Shown: piece after piece, positions 24,600-34,694 of the stretch
Position numbering within the stretch: the stretch's first letter is position 1
How the letters are laid out: each line of letters begins with the position of its first letter
Assembly: GCF_963678635.1 (NCBI RefSeq)
Contig: NC_087069.1
Location: 42,059,883-42,123,882, forward strand
Direction: 5' to 3'
Length of the DNA: 64,000 nucleotides
DNA from: Symsagittifera roscoffensis
Taxonomy: Eukaryota > Xenacoelomorpha > Acoela > Convolutidae
Program-made: the position numbers and the translations under genes
The notes under the pieces: model-generated
What the model was told of the DNA's origin: nothing
The model's database searches: none
Seen by the model: only the letters and a program-made list of their open reading frames with translations

Positions 24600-25740
24600 G
24601 ACTGCCGCTGAAATAAAGTAATTGGCCAAGGGTGATCCTGTCCCATTGGATCTGCTAGTCCGATCCAATCTGGTGCAGCAAGAGCTTACCAGGCTGCGTA
24701 TAAACAGCATAGCCCGGCTAAATAGGACAGTGAACCTGGCGCCGGACGTCATGGGGAAGCTCCGTGACTTTCTGGATAGAGAAGTCGCAGACATGGTCGT
24801 GAGTGGATGGAGACCGTCCAACGGTTGACCGTCACTGAGAGAACAGAGAAGAGGCAAGTGACCATTCGCAGTCGCTATGTGGAACGGGATTGCCGGTCGA
24901 TAGTGAACCAGCTGGTGACCTCAATGCCGAAAGATGTTTTGTTGAGGACCTCGTTCACAGAACGTGGGAAATCGACCCAGGTCCAAGCCACTGAAGAAGT
25001 CAGGGTCAGGTCAAAATCCAGCTTCACGAGAAAAGTACAACTTACGGATGCAAGGGAAGAGTACGAACCGAGCTTGAATTGTTCATCCGGGGACGAGACA
25101 ATGTCCGGGGAGTCAGGCACTTGCGAGCCCGCACAGGACGAATTGTCCGTGGAGACAAGGTTGGGACAACCAAAGAACAAAATGTTGTCCGGGGAGCTGG
25201 ATTCAAGGCGACCAAGGGATAAAGTTTTGTCCGGGGAGTCGAGAAACATCACAGACAGACCGGGACAGAATGATGTGGAATCCATCGGCTCGAGTGATGA
25301 CTCGAGGCCCCAGTCCTGGGAGAACCCATCGGAGATTACTTCCAGTTCTGATGTTTCAGAAATTGCGATTCATTCCTTGTTGGTGGAATGGAAACAGCGC
25401 GGGCTGGACCGGGAAATGCATCAGGGTCCGGACAGAGACAGTTATACCTCTGATGAGGAGGGCCCTGTAGTGGACAATGCCGCAGATGAGCTTGAATTGA
25501 TAGCTGTGTCGAAACGCTCAACCAGACTACTGCCACATGATGCGGTCGTCCGTACCAATCTGGAGCCATCTGTGCAGGAAGCAACACCTCTGAAGACGAT
25601 ATAGTGTGTCAAGTTGATGGACGATGCTCATGCTCCGTAGATAATGAGCGGGCAATTAAACGTGGTAAAGACGTATCTGAAAGCCAGATACCGGCTGTCG
25701 GACCTCCTAAGGGCTCAATGAAATGACAGAATGACGAGCA
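24600..25740 (+). pseudogene. Giant Gypsy RNase H to integrase linker, acidic
   Basis: A long hydrophilic insert: SGE-repeats (TMSGESGTCE, MLSGELDSR, VLSGESRN), Asp/Glu-rich stretches and a DSYTSDEEGPVVDNAADELE segment. It includes a 265-codon open segment (24,807-25,604). It is much longer than the short tether between RNase H and integrase in most Gypsy elements. Its role is unknown; low complexity suggests a disordered spacer. Confidence 0.7.
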
Positions 25741-25749
25741 ATCTGAAAA

Positions 25750-26850
25750 GATGTGTCGAGAACGGGGTCCTGACAAAGAAGATTTGGAGGAAGACAGCTA
25801 TAAGATTTTGAAGCAATTTTATATGAAAAGAAAGGATCTGTTGTACCTGAACAAAGACGGGATCGTAACCTGTAAACGCAAGAAAGAGGACAAGATGCTT
25901 TACAAGTATAATTCAATAGTGTTACCACAGTTATACCAGACCGAATTGCTCTTTCGTTCACATGACCAGATGGGCCATCAAGGCGTGGACAAAGTGTACA
26001 ACAGGATACAGAAACGATTAGAGTGGCCTGGTTTGAAGAAGGCTTGTGAAAAGTGGATCTCTGCAAGCGTGTCGTGTCAACAGGCGAAAGACCCCAGGAA
26101 ACTAAGATTCCCTCTGCAGTCAATAGAGTCAACTGGATTCAACGAAGTAGTGCAAATTGATCACCAGAAGATATGCATGACAGCCACGGGCTACAATCAG
26201 GTGCTGGTAAGGATTGATCATTTTACGAAATATGCAGAGGCAGCCCCCTGCATGACAGTATCAGCGGAAGAAACATGCGATCACTTGATAAATGCGTGAA
26301 TAGCGAGGCATGGCTGCCCCATCCCATTCCAATCGGACAATGTCAAAGCATTCGTGGGCGATCTCACGAAGGAGTTAATGAAAACGTCGCAGGTGGCACA
26401 AGCCCACTCGACCACTTATCACCCACAAACGAATGGCCTAGTCGAAAGGCAAAATCGCACGCTGGTATACATGTTGAGAGTCTATTGCTCACGCTACATG
26501 GATGACTGGGATAGACACTTGCCGCAAGTGATGGGCGCTTACAACAGCACAGAAAATTCCACCACGGTCACGATGCTAACTGGTAACGAAAAAGCTCTTC
26601 CGTTAAAGTTCTTCTACCCTGAGTATGAAGGGAAGAAAACAGCACCACAAACGCAGAAGAAAACAGCGATGCTATAAGGAGGCAGCAGGACCTCAAGGAC
26701 TTATGCAGGAAGAACACGCAACAGGCGCAAATTAGATAAAGTAAAAAGGCGATTTGATAAAAGGACTGCAGATGCAAAAGCCTACTCAGTCGGCGATTAC
26801 GTCTGGGTGTTCTAGGAGGTAGTTCCAACAAAAGGAACCAAAAAATTATT
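25750..26850 (+). pseudogene. Giant Gypsy integrase
   Basis: The zinc-binding HHCC domain shows HDQMGHQGVDKVYNRIQK and CVSCQQ-like sequence ending at about 26,090. The catalytic core follows with FNEVVQIDHQKI (first Asp) and STTYHPQTNGLVERQNRTL (Glu), the order and spacing of the retroviral-type DDE core. The C-terminal end has a GDYVWVF and KLFKKWRGPF pattern, the usual SH3-like tail. It would insert the DNA copy. Confidence 0.9.
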
Positions 26851-27675
26851 CAAAAAATGGCGCGGCCCCATTTCAAATAAAAGAAGTGCACCAAGGAGGT
26901 CGGTTTTATCGACTGAACACCGGAAGATCAGCTCATTACGAAAACATCAAACCGCACAATGCCTCATCAGAGGACTGGTGCATCTCAGCGGACATGCAGG
27001 AAGGAGACTTTTTGATAGTGGATCCTGCTTGTGAAGTGAATGAAAGAGGTACGCGCGACAAAAACGACGGGAATGAGGTGGTAGATAATTGCGATCTGAC
27101 ACTGGATCTGGAGTTTACAGAGCTAGTGGAGGTGGACGACGAAACTCTACCTTATGCCGAAGAGGACTGGGACTGCCCAGAACAAACTGAAATTGACAAA
27201 GGAGTACAACGTGACTTTCCTCTCACCATGCAGACACGCCAGAGCAAGAAAGGAAAGAACAAGAAGACTTACAAACCGTATGGCGAGGATTTCATTATAG
27301 ACAGGATAGTTTTAAGCGATATGATGGAGTCGGTGGTGGGACTGGATGAAATAGAGGTGCCAAGAGAGATCGACTTGGTAAATGACATGGATCAGGATTA
27401 GATCGACGATTGCTCCGAACCAGAAATAGAGTTCGAACCAGAGGTGGAGCAGACTCATGAGCAAGAATTAACGAACTTGCGAGTGCTTGAATGGCTCCAC
27501 GATTTGCCGGCAGATCGTAAAGAGACAATCTTGACGATTCAGGATGTCGATAAAGACGGCATCAAATACGTCAACCATGACAGTACCGAGTCCAACTGGG
27601 TCGCTCCAGATGGCCCTCTACGCGTTCCGCAATCCAACCTCAATCTGCTCGACTCACCCACACCGAAAACCTGAT
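26850..27675 (+). pseudogene. Post-integrase acidic tail
   Basis: Starts with the HQGGRFYRLNTGRSAHYENIKPH segment broken into shorter motifs (GGRFYRLNTG, HYENIKPHN) that ends Gypsy pol, then an Asp/Glu-rich region (EVDDETLPYAEEDWD) and an ADRKETILTIQDVDKDG segment. It bridges integrase to the macro-domain segment. No enzymatic domain is recognised. Confidence 0.6.
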
Positions 27676-27688
27676 CATTTAAAAAAAA

Positions 27689-28219
27689 TTGGCAAGAGAA
27701 ACCGGAGATTTGGAAACGGAAGGCGAGAACGCTAAAAAACCACCTTTCGGACGAATTTTTGAATCTTATTTCGACCTACCGAACCCTTATTCAAACAATA
27801 TCGTCATAACGGACAGCGATTTCATACTCACGGAACGTACATGCGCTATAGCGATAACCGCAGATGTAAGCTTCAAAACAGCACTAGCGGCTGACTTTAA
27901 AAGAGAGTATAAGAATACCGAGGTTTTATGGAAACAGAGGCCTGGTGTGGGAGGGATGATAGCGCTGCCCCCTGTTGCATCACAGATACCAAGGAAATAT
28001 TTGTGTTTCCTGGTTACTAAGGCCACTAATAAGCAACACGTAAATCCAGAGAGCTTGGTATTGGCCTTGACTCGACTTAGAGATTTTCTGGCTGAGAGAA
28101 GAGTGACCTCTCTCTCGTTACCAGTCTATGATCCCAATAGGGGAAAACTACATCCCAGAGAGTTATACGCCCTTGTACACGTGATATTTTCAGAAACTGA
28201 CATAAAAAGTACTATCTGA
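27689..28219 (+). CDS. Macro domain segment (TARG1/OARD1-like) carried by giant Gypsy element
   Basis: A 176-codon open segment. Residues about 48-176 follow the macro-domain pattern of the TARG1/OARD1 group: CAIAITADVSFKTALAADF in the place of the first ADP-ribose loop, a hydrophobic LCFLVTK strand, then LTRLRDFLAERRVTSLSLPV, DPNRGKL in the second binding loop and VIFSETDI as the last strand-helix. Macro domains bind ADP-ribose, and this group includes enzymes that remove it from proteins or nucleic acid. Macro domains in alphaviruses and coronaviruses counter host PARP defence, and an analogous role is inference here. It lies just downstream of the integrase tail, in the same orientation and codon style, so it belongs to the element. 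Whether it is catalytic cannot be read off the sequence. Confidence 0.72.
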   Translation: MARETGDLETEGENAKKPPFGRIFESYFDLPNPYSNNIVITDSDFILTERTCAIAITADVSFKTALAADFKREYKNTEVLWKQRPGVGGMIALPPVASQIPRKYLCFLVTKATNKQHVNPESLVLALTRLRDFLAERRVTSLSLPVYDPNRGKLHPRELYALVHVIFSETDIKSTI

Positions 28220-28690
28220 GTATACGCTAGGAGTTGCATTCGGCGATAAGTGGTTTTTATTAAATTTACTTTATAGGCATTAGGATTAAATTTTAGGCTA
28301 TTTACTAGGGATTGTGTTTTTATGTAATAGAGTGAATATGTGATGCATATGTGTTATGTTAGTTAGGTTAGACTTTATGTGATGTGTGTGTCATAAAAAT
28401 CTGGAACAGTCCAGGTAGTGAAGGTGACAGCGCTCAGTTGTGTTATCTTGACAAAGTTACAGGTGGACGATCCACCTTGGTACTAGTTTTTAAATCAAGA
28501 ACAAAGGAGAATTTCAATGAATCGTTTTTGAAAGATGTGAATAATGTTTTACCCTGGAAATGGGACGGCATGAAATGATGGTTTTAAGTCGTGACTTGCT
28601 TTTTAGATCTTGATTGATCCAATCTTGCTTATTGAATTTGACAAATCAGAAGGAACACGACGACGAAAAATAAAACTGTAGAAAACGATT
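28220..28690 (+). other. AT-rich gap between the macro segment and the second cargo block
   Basis: Composition drops to the AT level of non-coding DNA (TTAGGTTAG-, TATGTGATG-type sequence) and then rises again. A 64-codon open frame at 28,384-28,578 ends PWKWDGMK and is not recognised. The gap may separate two transcription or splicing units. Confidence 0.45.
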
Positions 28691-28694
28691 TGAT

Positions 28695-29060
28695 GTAATT
28701 CCTCTCAGCGAGTCTAGGAGCGACTCTGGACGAGATATACCAGCGGCTGATTGACTGTGACTTTACACAAGAAGACCCGGGATTGGCGATCTTTGTGATC
28801 GCGCTCCTCAACGCGTTAGGACGAGAGGGTCGAGGGAATTGTCCCACGGAAGTAGTGCTGATGCTGGCCTTCGGTGAGTCCGGGACCGCCGAGAGAGGTC
28901 GAAACCGATTAATGAGATGGCGGCGAGGTGAAATGTCTGGCCACGACTTGGGTCGTGAGCCGGGACTAGAGGAGCAGAGGGATTACCGGCTAGGTGAGAT
29001 ACCCTGCCTCTTCAACCTGTACAGCCGCTCATCGGAGCAAAGAGACTACGTGATGGGCCG
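28695..29060 (+). pseudogene. Cargo segment A, unknown family
   Basis: The plus strand encodes a LGATLDEIYQRLIDCDF-type helical stretch, then FVIALLNALGREGRGN and an Arg/Glu-rich end. I do not recognise it. It opens the second cargo block of the giant Gypsy element. Confidence 0.45.
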
Positions 29061-29149
29061 GGCCCGTCACACTCAGTAGATTCTCCAACAGCTGCTCCTC
29101 CCCTGAAGATGGTGAGGATGAACGAGATAGAGATCCAGACCTCGGAGAC

Positions 29150-29680
29150 GATTGAGACGTTGGAGAAAAAAAGAGAAGGATCAAAGCGAGCTGTGTGCCA
29201 AGCTGCAGGAGTACATGGCCATAGCTCGAGAAAAAGGCGAATGGAGAAAGAAGTTTGAAGATCTGGAAATGGCCTTCAAGGAAGAGGAGATAAAACACCT
29301 GAAGGAGCTATATATGGCGAGGGTGAGCCAAGTGTCACCGGAAGTTCTGGCAACGATGAACTCCTCGGAGGCATCCAGGGACACACGTCCCTGGACGAAG
29401 GCACAGGAGCTGTGCGCACCGAGAGAGCCCAAGGCTCCTCAGCAGACATCACAGTCTGCTCTGAACCCGAGAAATACGATACCGGATCCTTCAGGCACCT
29501 ATCTGGCTCCCCAGATTCAAGAGTCATTCAATCAGGTGGCCAGAGCAACAATGAATGAGATCAACAGCATCACTGGGTGGACGCTGGCTAGGGTCGTCCC
29601 TTCTCAACGCGTTGATCGTTCCCCAAGTAGCTCGGAGCGAACACCTCGAACCATGGCATCAACGGGGACTGCGCATTGAT
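29150..29680 (+). pseudogene. Cargo segment B, coiled coil with Ser/Pro-rich tail
   Basis: The first 60 residues are heptad-like and charged (KKEKDQSELCAKLQEY, KKFEDLEMAFKEEEIKHLKE), predicting a coiled coil. The rest is Ser/Thr/Pro-rich and probably disordered (APREPKAPQQTSQS, RSPSSSERTPR). It resembles the architecture of gag-like or ORF1-like RNA-binding proteins but has no diagnostic domain. Confidence 0.5.
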
Positions 29681-29715
29681 GAACGGTTCAGAAGTCTCGT
29701 GTAGTTGACAACAGG

Positions 29716-30360
29716 ATGAACCTAACGGTACGCAAACAATTCGCGCAAGTAGCCGCGGAGCATCCCGCCATAAGCAACCAGGCAATTCTTCCAGGGAATC
29801 GTCACTTGGTCATAGGAGATAGTTTAGTGAGGGATCTGAACGAGATCTTTTTCAATGGTCAGACTAATGTACTATCTTTTGGAGGAGCTTCCGTGGCTCA
29901 AGTCATCAAAATGGTTCCAGGGCGAGGATTACCCAGACACGTTGGTGATAATGCTCGGGACCAATGACGTCTCGAGGGCCCCAGTGACCCCAGAGGGCAA
30001 GTGGGAGCCCCTATTGGTCTGCCTTTTGAATGAACTGAAGGAGAAATACAGGCCCAGACTCGTGGTGCAGTGCACGATACCGCAGAACCCGGTGGTGGGC
30101 ACGCCGGTGGCGGATGTCATGAACGGCAACGTGACCCGGTGGAACGAGATGACCCGCGGTCTGGTGAGAAGTAACCCCGGCGAGCTGCATCAAGGATCTT
30201 GAGAACATGCTGCGCATGATTGATCATCTCGCGCTCACCAGAGATGGTATACATTTCAACACCCAGCAAGGGAGACGCTGGGTGAATGACGTGTTTCAGA
30301 CGCAGTTAAGGGAAGTGGAGCAAGAATTGAGGTCGACCAGCTCACTGGCTTGGACCAGTT
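29716..30360 (+). pseudogene. SGNH (GDSL) hydrolase domain carried by giant Gypsy element
   Basis: All four SGNH landmark blocks occur in order. Block I is VIGDSLVRDL (about 29,809-29,838, nucleophile Ser), block II FGGAS (about 29,878-29,892, Gly), block III LGTND (29,954-29,968, Asn) and block V DGIHFN (30,243-30,260, the Asp/His pair). A CTIPQNP stretch sits between blocks III and V, as in many family members. SGNH enzymes hydrolyse esters of lipids, acyl groups or sugars. Esterase domains are known in ORF1 of CR1-type LINEs, so there is a precedent for retroelement use, but not one I know of in this position in a Gypsy element. Confidence 0.75.
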
Positions 30361-30388
30361 CGACTGGAGGAGATAGAGTGAGGGCAAC

Positions 30389-31000
30389 GTGCCGGAATCA
30401 CTCGTCAATCGCCTCGGGCCTCTGGCAACGGAGACGGGTGCAGCTGCTCCCGTTGCTCCAAGCTCATATGTGAGAGAAAGGTTGGGGACTGCTCCTCCCC
30501 CTAGAAGACAACCGTTGCAGAGCCGACTTGAAAGATCGGTTGATCAGAACCAGACTAGCTCCCAGGCCGTGTCTAGGACGAATAACCACCCGCCCGCTAC
30601 AACTACCCCTGCTTCGACAACAGGCCAGTCGACGAGCGCCGTGCCGGCGGAAGGAGTTGAACCAAGCAGCGTGCTGCTTTGGAACCGACCAGACCCCAGC
30701 GGTTGGGGACAGTATAAGACAGACATGTCGGCGAAGTTGAATATGAACACATTGACGTGCCGAGAGGACGCTAGGAGGATGGTCGGTGGAGATGGTCCCA
30801 CAGTGACGAGGTTGTATCGAATACCGGGCGTGGACTGGCTGTTGGCGGAACAGGAGCAGTTTAGTTCCGCGACTACGCTCAGGTTCGTGGACCTGGATGG
30901 ATTGCTTCAGGACAATACCTTTGGGCCCTTAAACACCCCATCTCTTACGGACGTCCGTCGGAGAGCCAGGGAATTGACACCACCTGCTCGGAAGGGCAAC
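30389..31000 (+). pseudogene. Cargo segment C, Pro/Ser/Thr-rich linker and unknown domain
   Basis: A disordered stretch (PPPRRQPLQSRLERS, NNHPPATTTPASTTGQ) leads to a more ordered piece (LLWNRPDPSGWGQY, VTRLYRIPGVDWLL, RFVDLDGLLQDN). The pattern suggests a linker joining the SGNH domain to the next folded part. Family not recognised. Confidence 0.45.
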
Positions 31001-31815
31001 TTTTGGCAGAGAATAAGCCCAATAACAAACACAACAAGCTGTATAGGCAGTTCTCTAAGCCACCCGGCCAGGCGCCTGGTGAGTACTCGAGAGACTATCC
31101 CCGAGCGACCGCGGTGGAGGGGGACGATAGGAGATTTGGGGGACTAAAAGCACCAGTGGGTGACAGCCTGTTTGCTGCCTATGATCCTTTGGATATAAAA
31201 GAGGCTAAATATCTGATAGTTGCCAGTTCAGACTATCTCTACACGCCCCGTTTTCTCTTTTGGCCGGATGTGATCTTCTTGACGGCGCCTAAGTTAGACT
31301 GGGGGCAATCAGCAGGCATGACAATAAGCGTGCGAAGGACGATCAGTATGGAACCGCAGGTGATTGTGATTTCCGGCTCGAATGACCACTTGCAGAGTAG
31401 AGGGTTGTTGTCCCGTCTGACTGATGGATCAATCCCGAGCAATGAAATCATAGCAGAAGCTATAATGACGCTGCTCTCAGCCATGACCGAGGTGGAGGCA
31501 TCAGTGCAGCGACACTTCACCAAGAATGTGGTGAAGGTCATCTTTGTATTGTCAACGGGATATGCCGCATTGCCAGAACCCCTACAGTTCGTGTACACGA
31601 TGGTCACGACTTTAGCGGAGGGACAATTCAACGAGATAAAACCTGCGCCGAACAGGATGGTGGATCCTAACAACTACTACCCACCCAGCTCGGAGCTTCC
31701 TGCCATCTGGGCTGTCATTTCCAATGCTATCCAATACTCAAAGATTGCAGCACTACTCGGTTGGTGCTGGACGAAGTCCTGGGGTTGGAGCTGTCGAACT
31801 TTGCCAGGTTGCTGA
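31000..31815 (+). pseudogene. Cargo segment D, possible second SGNH-like fold
   Basis: A 270-codon open segment. YLIVASSDYLYTPRF is followed about 55 residues later by PQVIVISGSNDHLQSRG, which resembles blocks I and III of an SGNH fold (strand-Ser and strand-Gly-x-Asn-Asp). The spacing is like that of the true SGNH domain 1.4 kb upstream. No block V is evident. It could be a degenerate non-catalytic duplicate or an unrelated Rossmann-like fold. Confidence 0.35.
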
Positions 31816-31829
31816 AGTTGAGGCCAGGG

Positions 31830-32660
31830 GTAGATGATGATCACCTGTTGGTACAACAGGTGGCCAATGACCTCTGGATCAGGCAAATGGAATACGCGGA
31901 CGAAGCCACGCACCAATTCATGGTTATACTTGTCACCAAGATTGTGTACCTTGGGAGAAGACGCGTTTCGAACATGCACCGGGGGTGATCAAAGAGATAC
32001 ACGCTCTTCTGAAAAACTTTGTAAACGAGAGGGAGTTAGCCGGGGGCATGATGTTACAATTGATGCAAGATGTGAACACGATGTCATTGGACAAATTCCA
32101 AGCAGATATTTTGGCCACGAGGGCACAATATGAGCGATCAGACGCTATCCTGGGTGGAATGGGAGTGGGATGGACGCCATCCTTCCTGTCGACGTGTTAT
32201 CCGAGGGCCTCTCGGACTCTGATTGCGAGCTTTGTTAAGGATATCCGGAAACTATCGATCGGTCTGGTACTAGCACTGTACGTGACGTTTCATCACGAGA
32301 ACTTTAGGAAAGGACCTGCAAACCATTTCACCCAAGCGTTAGCGGACCTGAGGTTGGATGGACTACTTACACTGATCGCAATGACGTATAGTCGGCTGGG
32401 AGATTTGCTCGTGTTATTACGCTACCCCGAACAACTTCAGAGAGCGAGGCGTGAATTCAACGAGCAGTTGGAAACCGCCTCGTTCAGGAAGAAGAAAGAT
32501 TGGAGGATCTTCTTGCTCCAATATCTCCTGCAGCAGAACAGGAGTTTCACAGGAGAAGATAAGGTGGCAACGGGAGCAAGTGAATGCAAGCAGTATTGTG
32601 GTATGCCCTTGCTAACAGATCTGGCCGTGATGATCCGCTGGCTCTTGTCCATGGACTGAG
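31830..32660 (+). pseudogene. Cargo segment E, helical, unknown family
   Basis: Includes a 224-codon open segment (31,985-32,659). It is rich in Leu, Ala, Arg and Glu (MIKEIHALLKNFVNEREL, IRKLSIGLVLALYVTFHHEN, LARLRYPEQL-like helices). No transmembrane segment is certain; GLVLALYV is short. I do not recognise a family. Confidence 0.45.
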
Positions 32661-33440
32661 GGAGTTCGTCACGGTGGTGTACGGACCCGTGGTGTCATTT
32701 GTTGTCCCGGATGTACAAACTCAGTGTTGTATGTCAACTTAGTCTCGGTGGTGGATTGCTCCGTGCTGAATTGGGTGGAGCAGAAGGAACTGAGAGGGTT
32801 GGTTAGCGACGACAGGCTATTTGGAAGAATAGCGGAGCCAGGTTGGATGTTGATGGACTTCAACAACAATTTTACGTGCCGAATGGGTCTCTAGGACCTA
32901 TCCCATGTCCAGTTCAATCCGAAGCCTTGGAATCTGCGACCAGTGGTGAAGGATTCAGGAGAGGCGATGCGGGTCCCACTTTGGCCGAAAGCCCATGCAC
33001 ACGTCAAAGAGAACCAGCAAGCGTGGTTTTTCGGGTCCAGGCCGCTACCGGACCAATGCCCTGGATACCCACCGATAAGGAGAATGTAGTTGGGAGTCAC
33101 ATCTCCTGCCGTTGCCCCTCGCATCGGAGCGGCTCGTGATGCAGAAGAGAGAATGCTGAAATGGAGTAGAGGGTTGGAGCGGCGCTTCATCAGCTGGAAC
33201 GCTGCGGCCATGCATACGTTCGACTTCACATTCCCAGATGATTGGAGCCGAAAGAAAATCAAGGCACCACCTTCCAGGAGACCAGAGGTCCCGGTTGACG
33301 TGTGGAACGATGTGTATACACCCGCAGATGATTTGTCACGGTTGAAGTGGTCAGGAGAAGTGAAAGTGGTGATATTGGAAGTAGCAAAGGAGTGCAGAGG
33401 AGGCACGTACATAACGATCGATGATCTGGCGCCATGAGGT
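32660..33440 (+). pseudogene. Cargo segment F, unknown family
   Basis: Plus-strand pieces FVTVVYGPVVSFVVPDVQT, EQKELRGLVSDDRLFGRIAE and RRFISWNAAAMHTFDFTFP show the same codon style as the neighbours. They look like one formerly folded region between the helical segment upstream and the acidic segment downstream. Function not inferable. Confidence 0.4.
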
Positions 33441-33810
33441 GAGGAGTCGGTAGAATTCCTGGTAAGTGACGAATTGTTCTATCACGCAGGGGATCTGACC
33501 GTACCGGCGCGGCCGGACTCGGGCATAGATATGCGACAAGGCCCGTCAGGACCTGGACCAAAACCAGATTCCAATGATGACGAACTGATGGATCAGGATG
33601 ATGATTATATGGAAGAAAAGGGAGAGAAGTCGGGTGGAATGGACTTAGGAGCGTTGGAGAGAGACTTGCTGAAATACCAGTTTAGTGAAGACGACGACGG
33701 GGAAGTCGATGGGAATCTATTGCTGATGACACCAGCGTCTTTCATGTCCCCTACGAAGGAGGCGCCGACTAGCTTATCCCCGTGGATCCAGTATGCCTGG
33801 CAATAGACAA
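33440..33810 (+). pseudogene. Cargo segment G, acidic
   Basis: Asp/Glu-rich (NDDELMDQDDDYMEEKGEKS, FSEDDDGEVDG). Low complexity, probably disordered. It separates segment F from the basic segment H. Confidence 0.5.
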
Positions 33811-33869
33811 CAGGGGTAGAAACCTACAGAAACTGCTCCATGAGTCACAAGGAAGAGGAGAATTGAAGA

Positions 33870-34665
33870 GACCATGAGGGTATCCTTCCTGATTACGCTA
33901 CCTGAAGAGGAATGGGAGATGAACCAGAGCAAACTTGAGCGAAAGACTGGAGTGACCTGGAGCCGAGTGACCTTCATAGAGAGGATATGGGACGTGATAC
34001 GCAGATACGGGACGCAGTCCGTAATGAAGGTGGGGTTAAACAAACCCATCATGCGTGATGTTCTGGATAACCTAATGAGCTCCGTAGAGTCTGATGTTCT
34101 GACCGAGTCAGTCACAGAGGACAGTGCCGATGATCAGCAGATCACGAGAAGATTACTCGTTAGGCGAGCCAAGAAAGGACTGAAACGGTTGAAAGGGAAA
34201 GCAGAAAGCAAGACCGTGAATCGAAGAGTAGTGAAGTCGAAAGCCAGTGCAGTGGTGGCCTCGTTGGCAAGAGCAGCTCGGCCAAGTGAGAGTCGACAAG
34301 GTGATGGTGCGACGCTGGCCGGGGAGAAAAAGAAAACCTGATACCTCCGATGCTATTGGCAGGTTTGACCACGACGGCAACAAGATCGAAGAAAAATGCA
34401 CGGACTTTGGCGGATACTAAGTTAGAGATAGAAGTCATCAGTCAGTGTGGATCTGGAGGACTTGATGATTACAAGCCCTCGCGAACCAACATGGCCCGAA
34501 TGAAGCTGGAGGGACAACTCGACGTGGTCGAGTATAGCCGGATCACAGTTCCAGACTCAGTCCACATGGGAGATCCATCAGGGAGTTATGTAGAGATGCT
34601 TAAGGCTAGGGATTCGGCGAGAGGGCACCTGATGGCCTGGAACGAGAAACAAGTCATGCATTAGT
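33870..34665 (+). pseudogene. Cargo segment H, basic Lys/Arg-rich
   Basis: Starts with an ordered-looking piece (FLITLPEEEWEMNQSKLERK) and then a strongly basic tail (RRLLVRRAKKGLKRLKGKAE, RRVVKSKASAVVASLARAAR), which resembles nuclear localisation or nucleic-acid-binding sequence. A following piece has DVVEYSRITVPDSVHMGD. Lying next to acidic segment G, it gives an alternating charge layout. Family unknown. Confidence 0.45.
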
Positions 34666-34694
34666 ATCTAATTGAGCTAACGGGGAATTCTAAC

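Noticed and set aside
28384-28578. Additional named domain after the macro segment
   Set aside because: 64 codons with no recognisable motif in AT-rich sequence; left unnamed.
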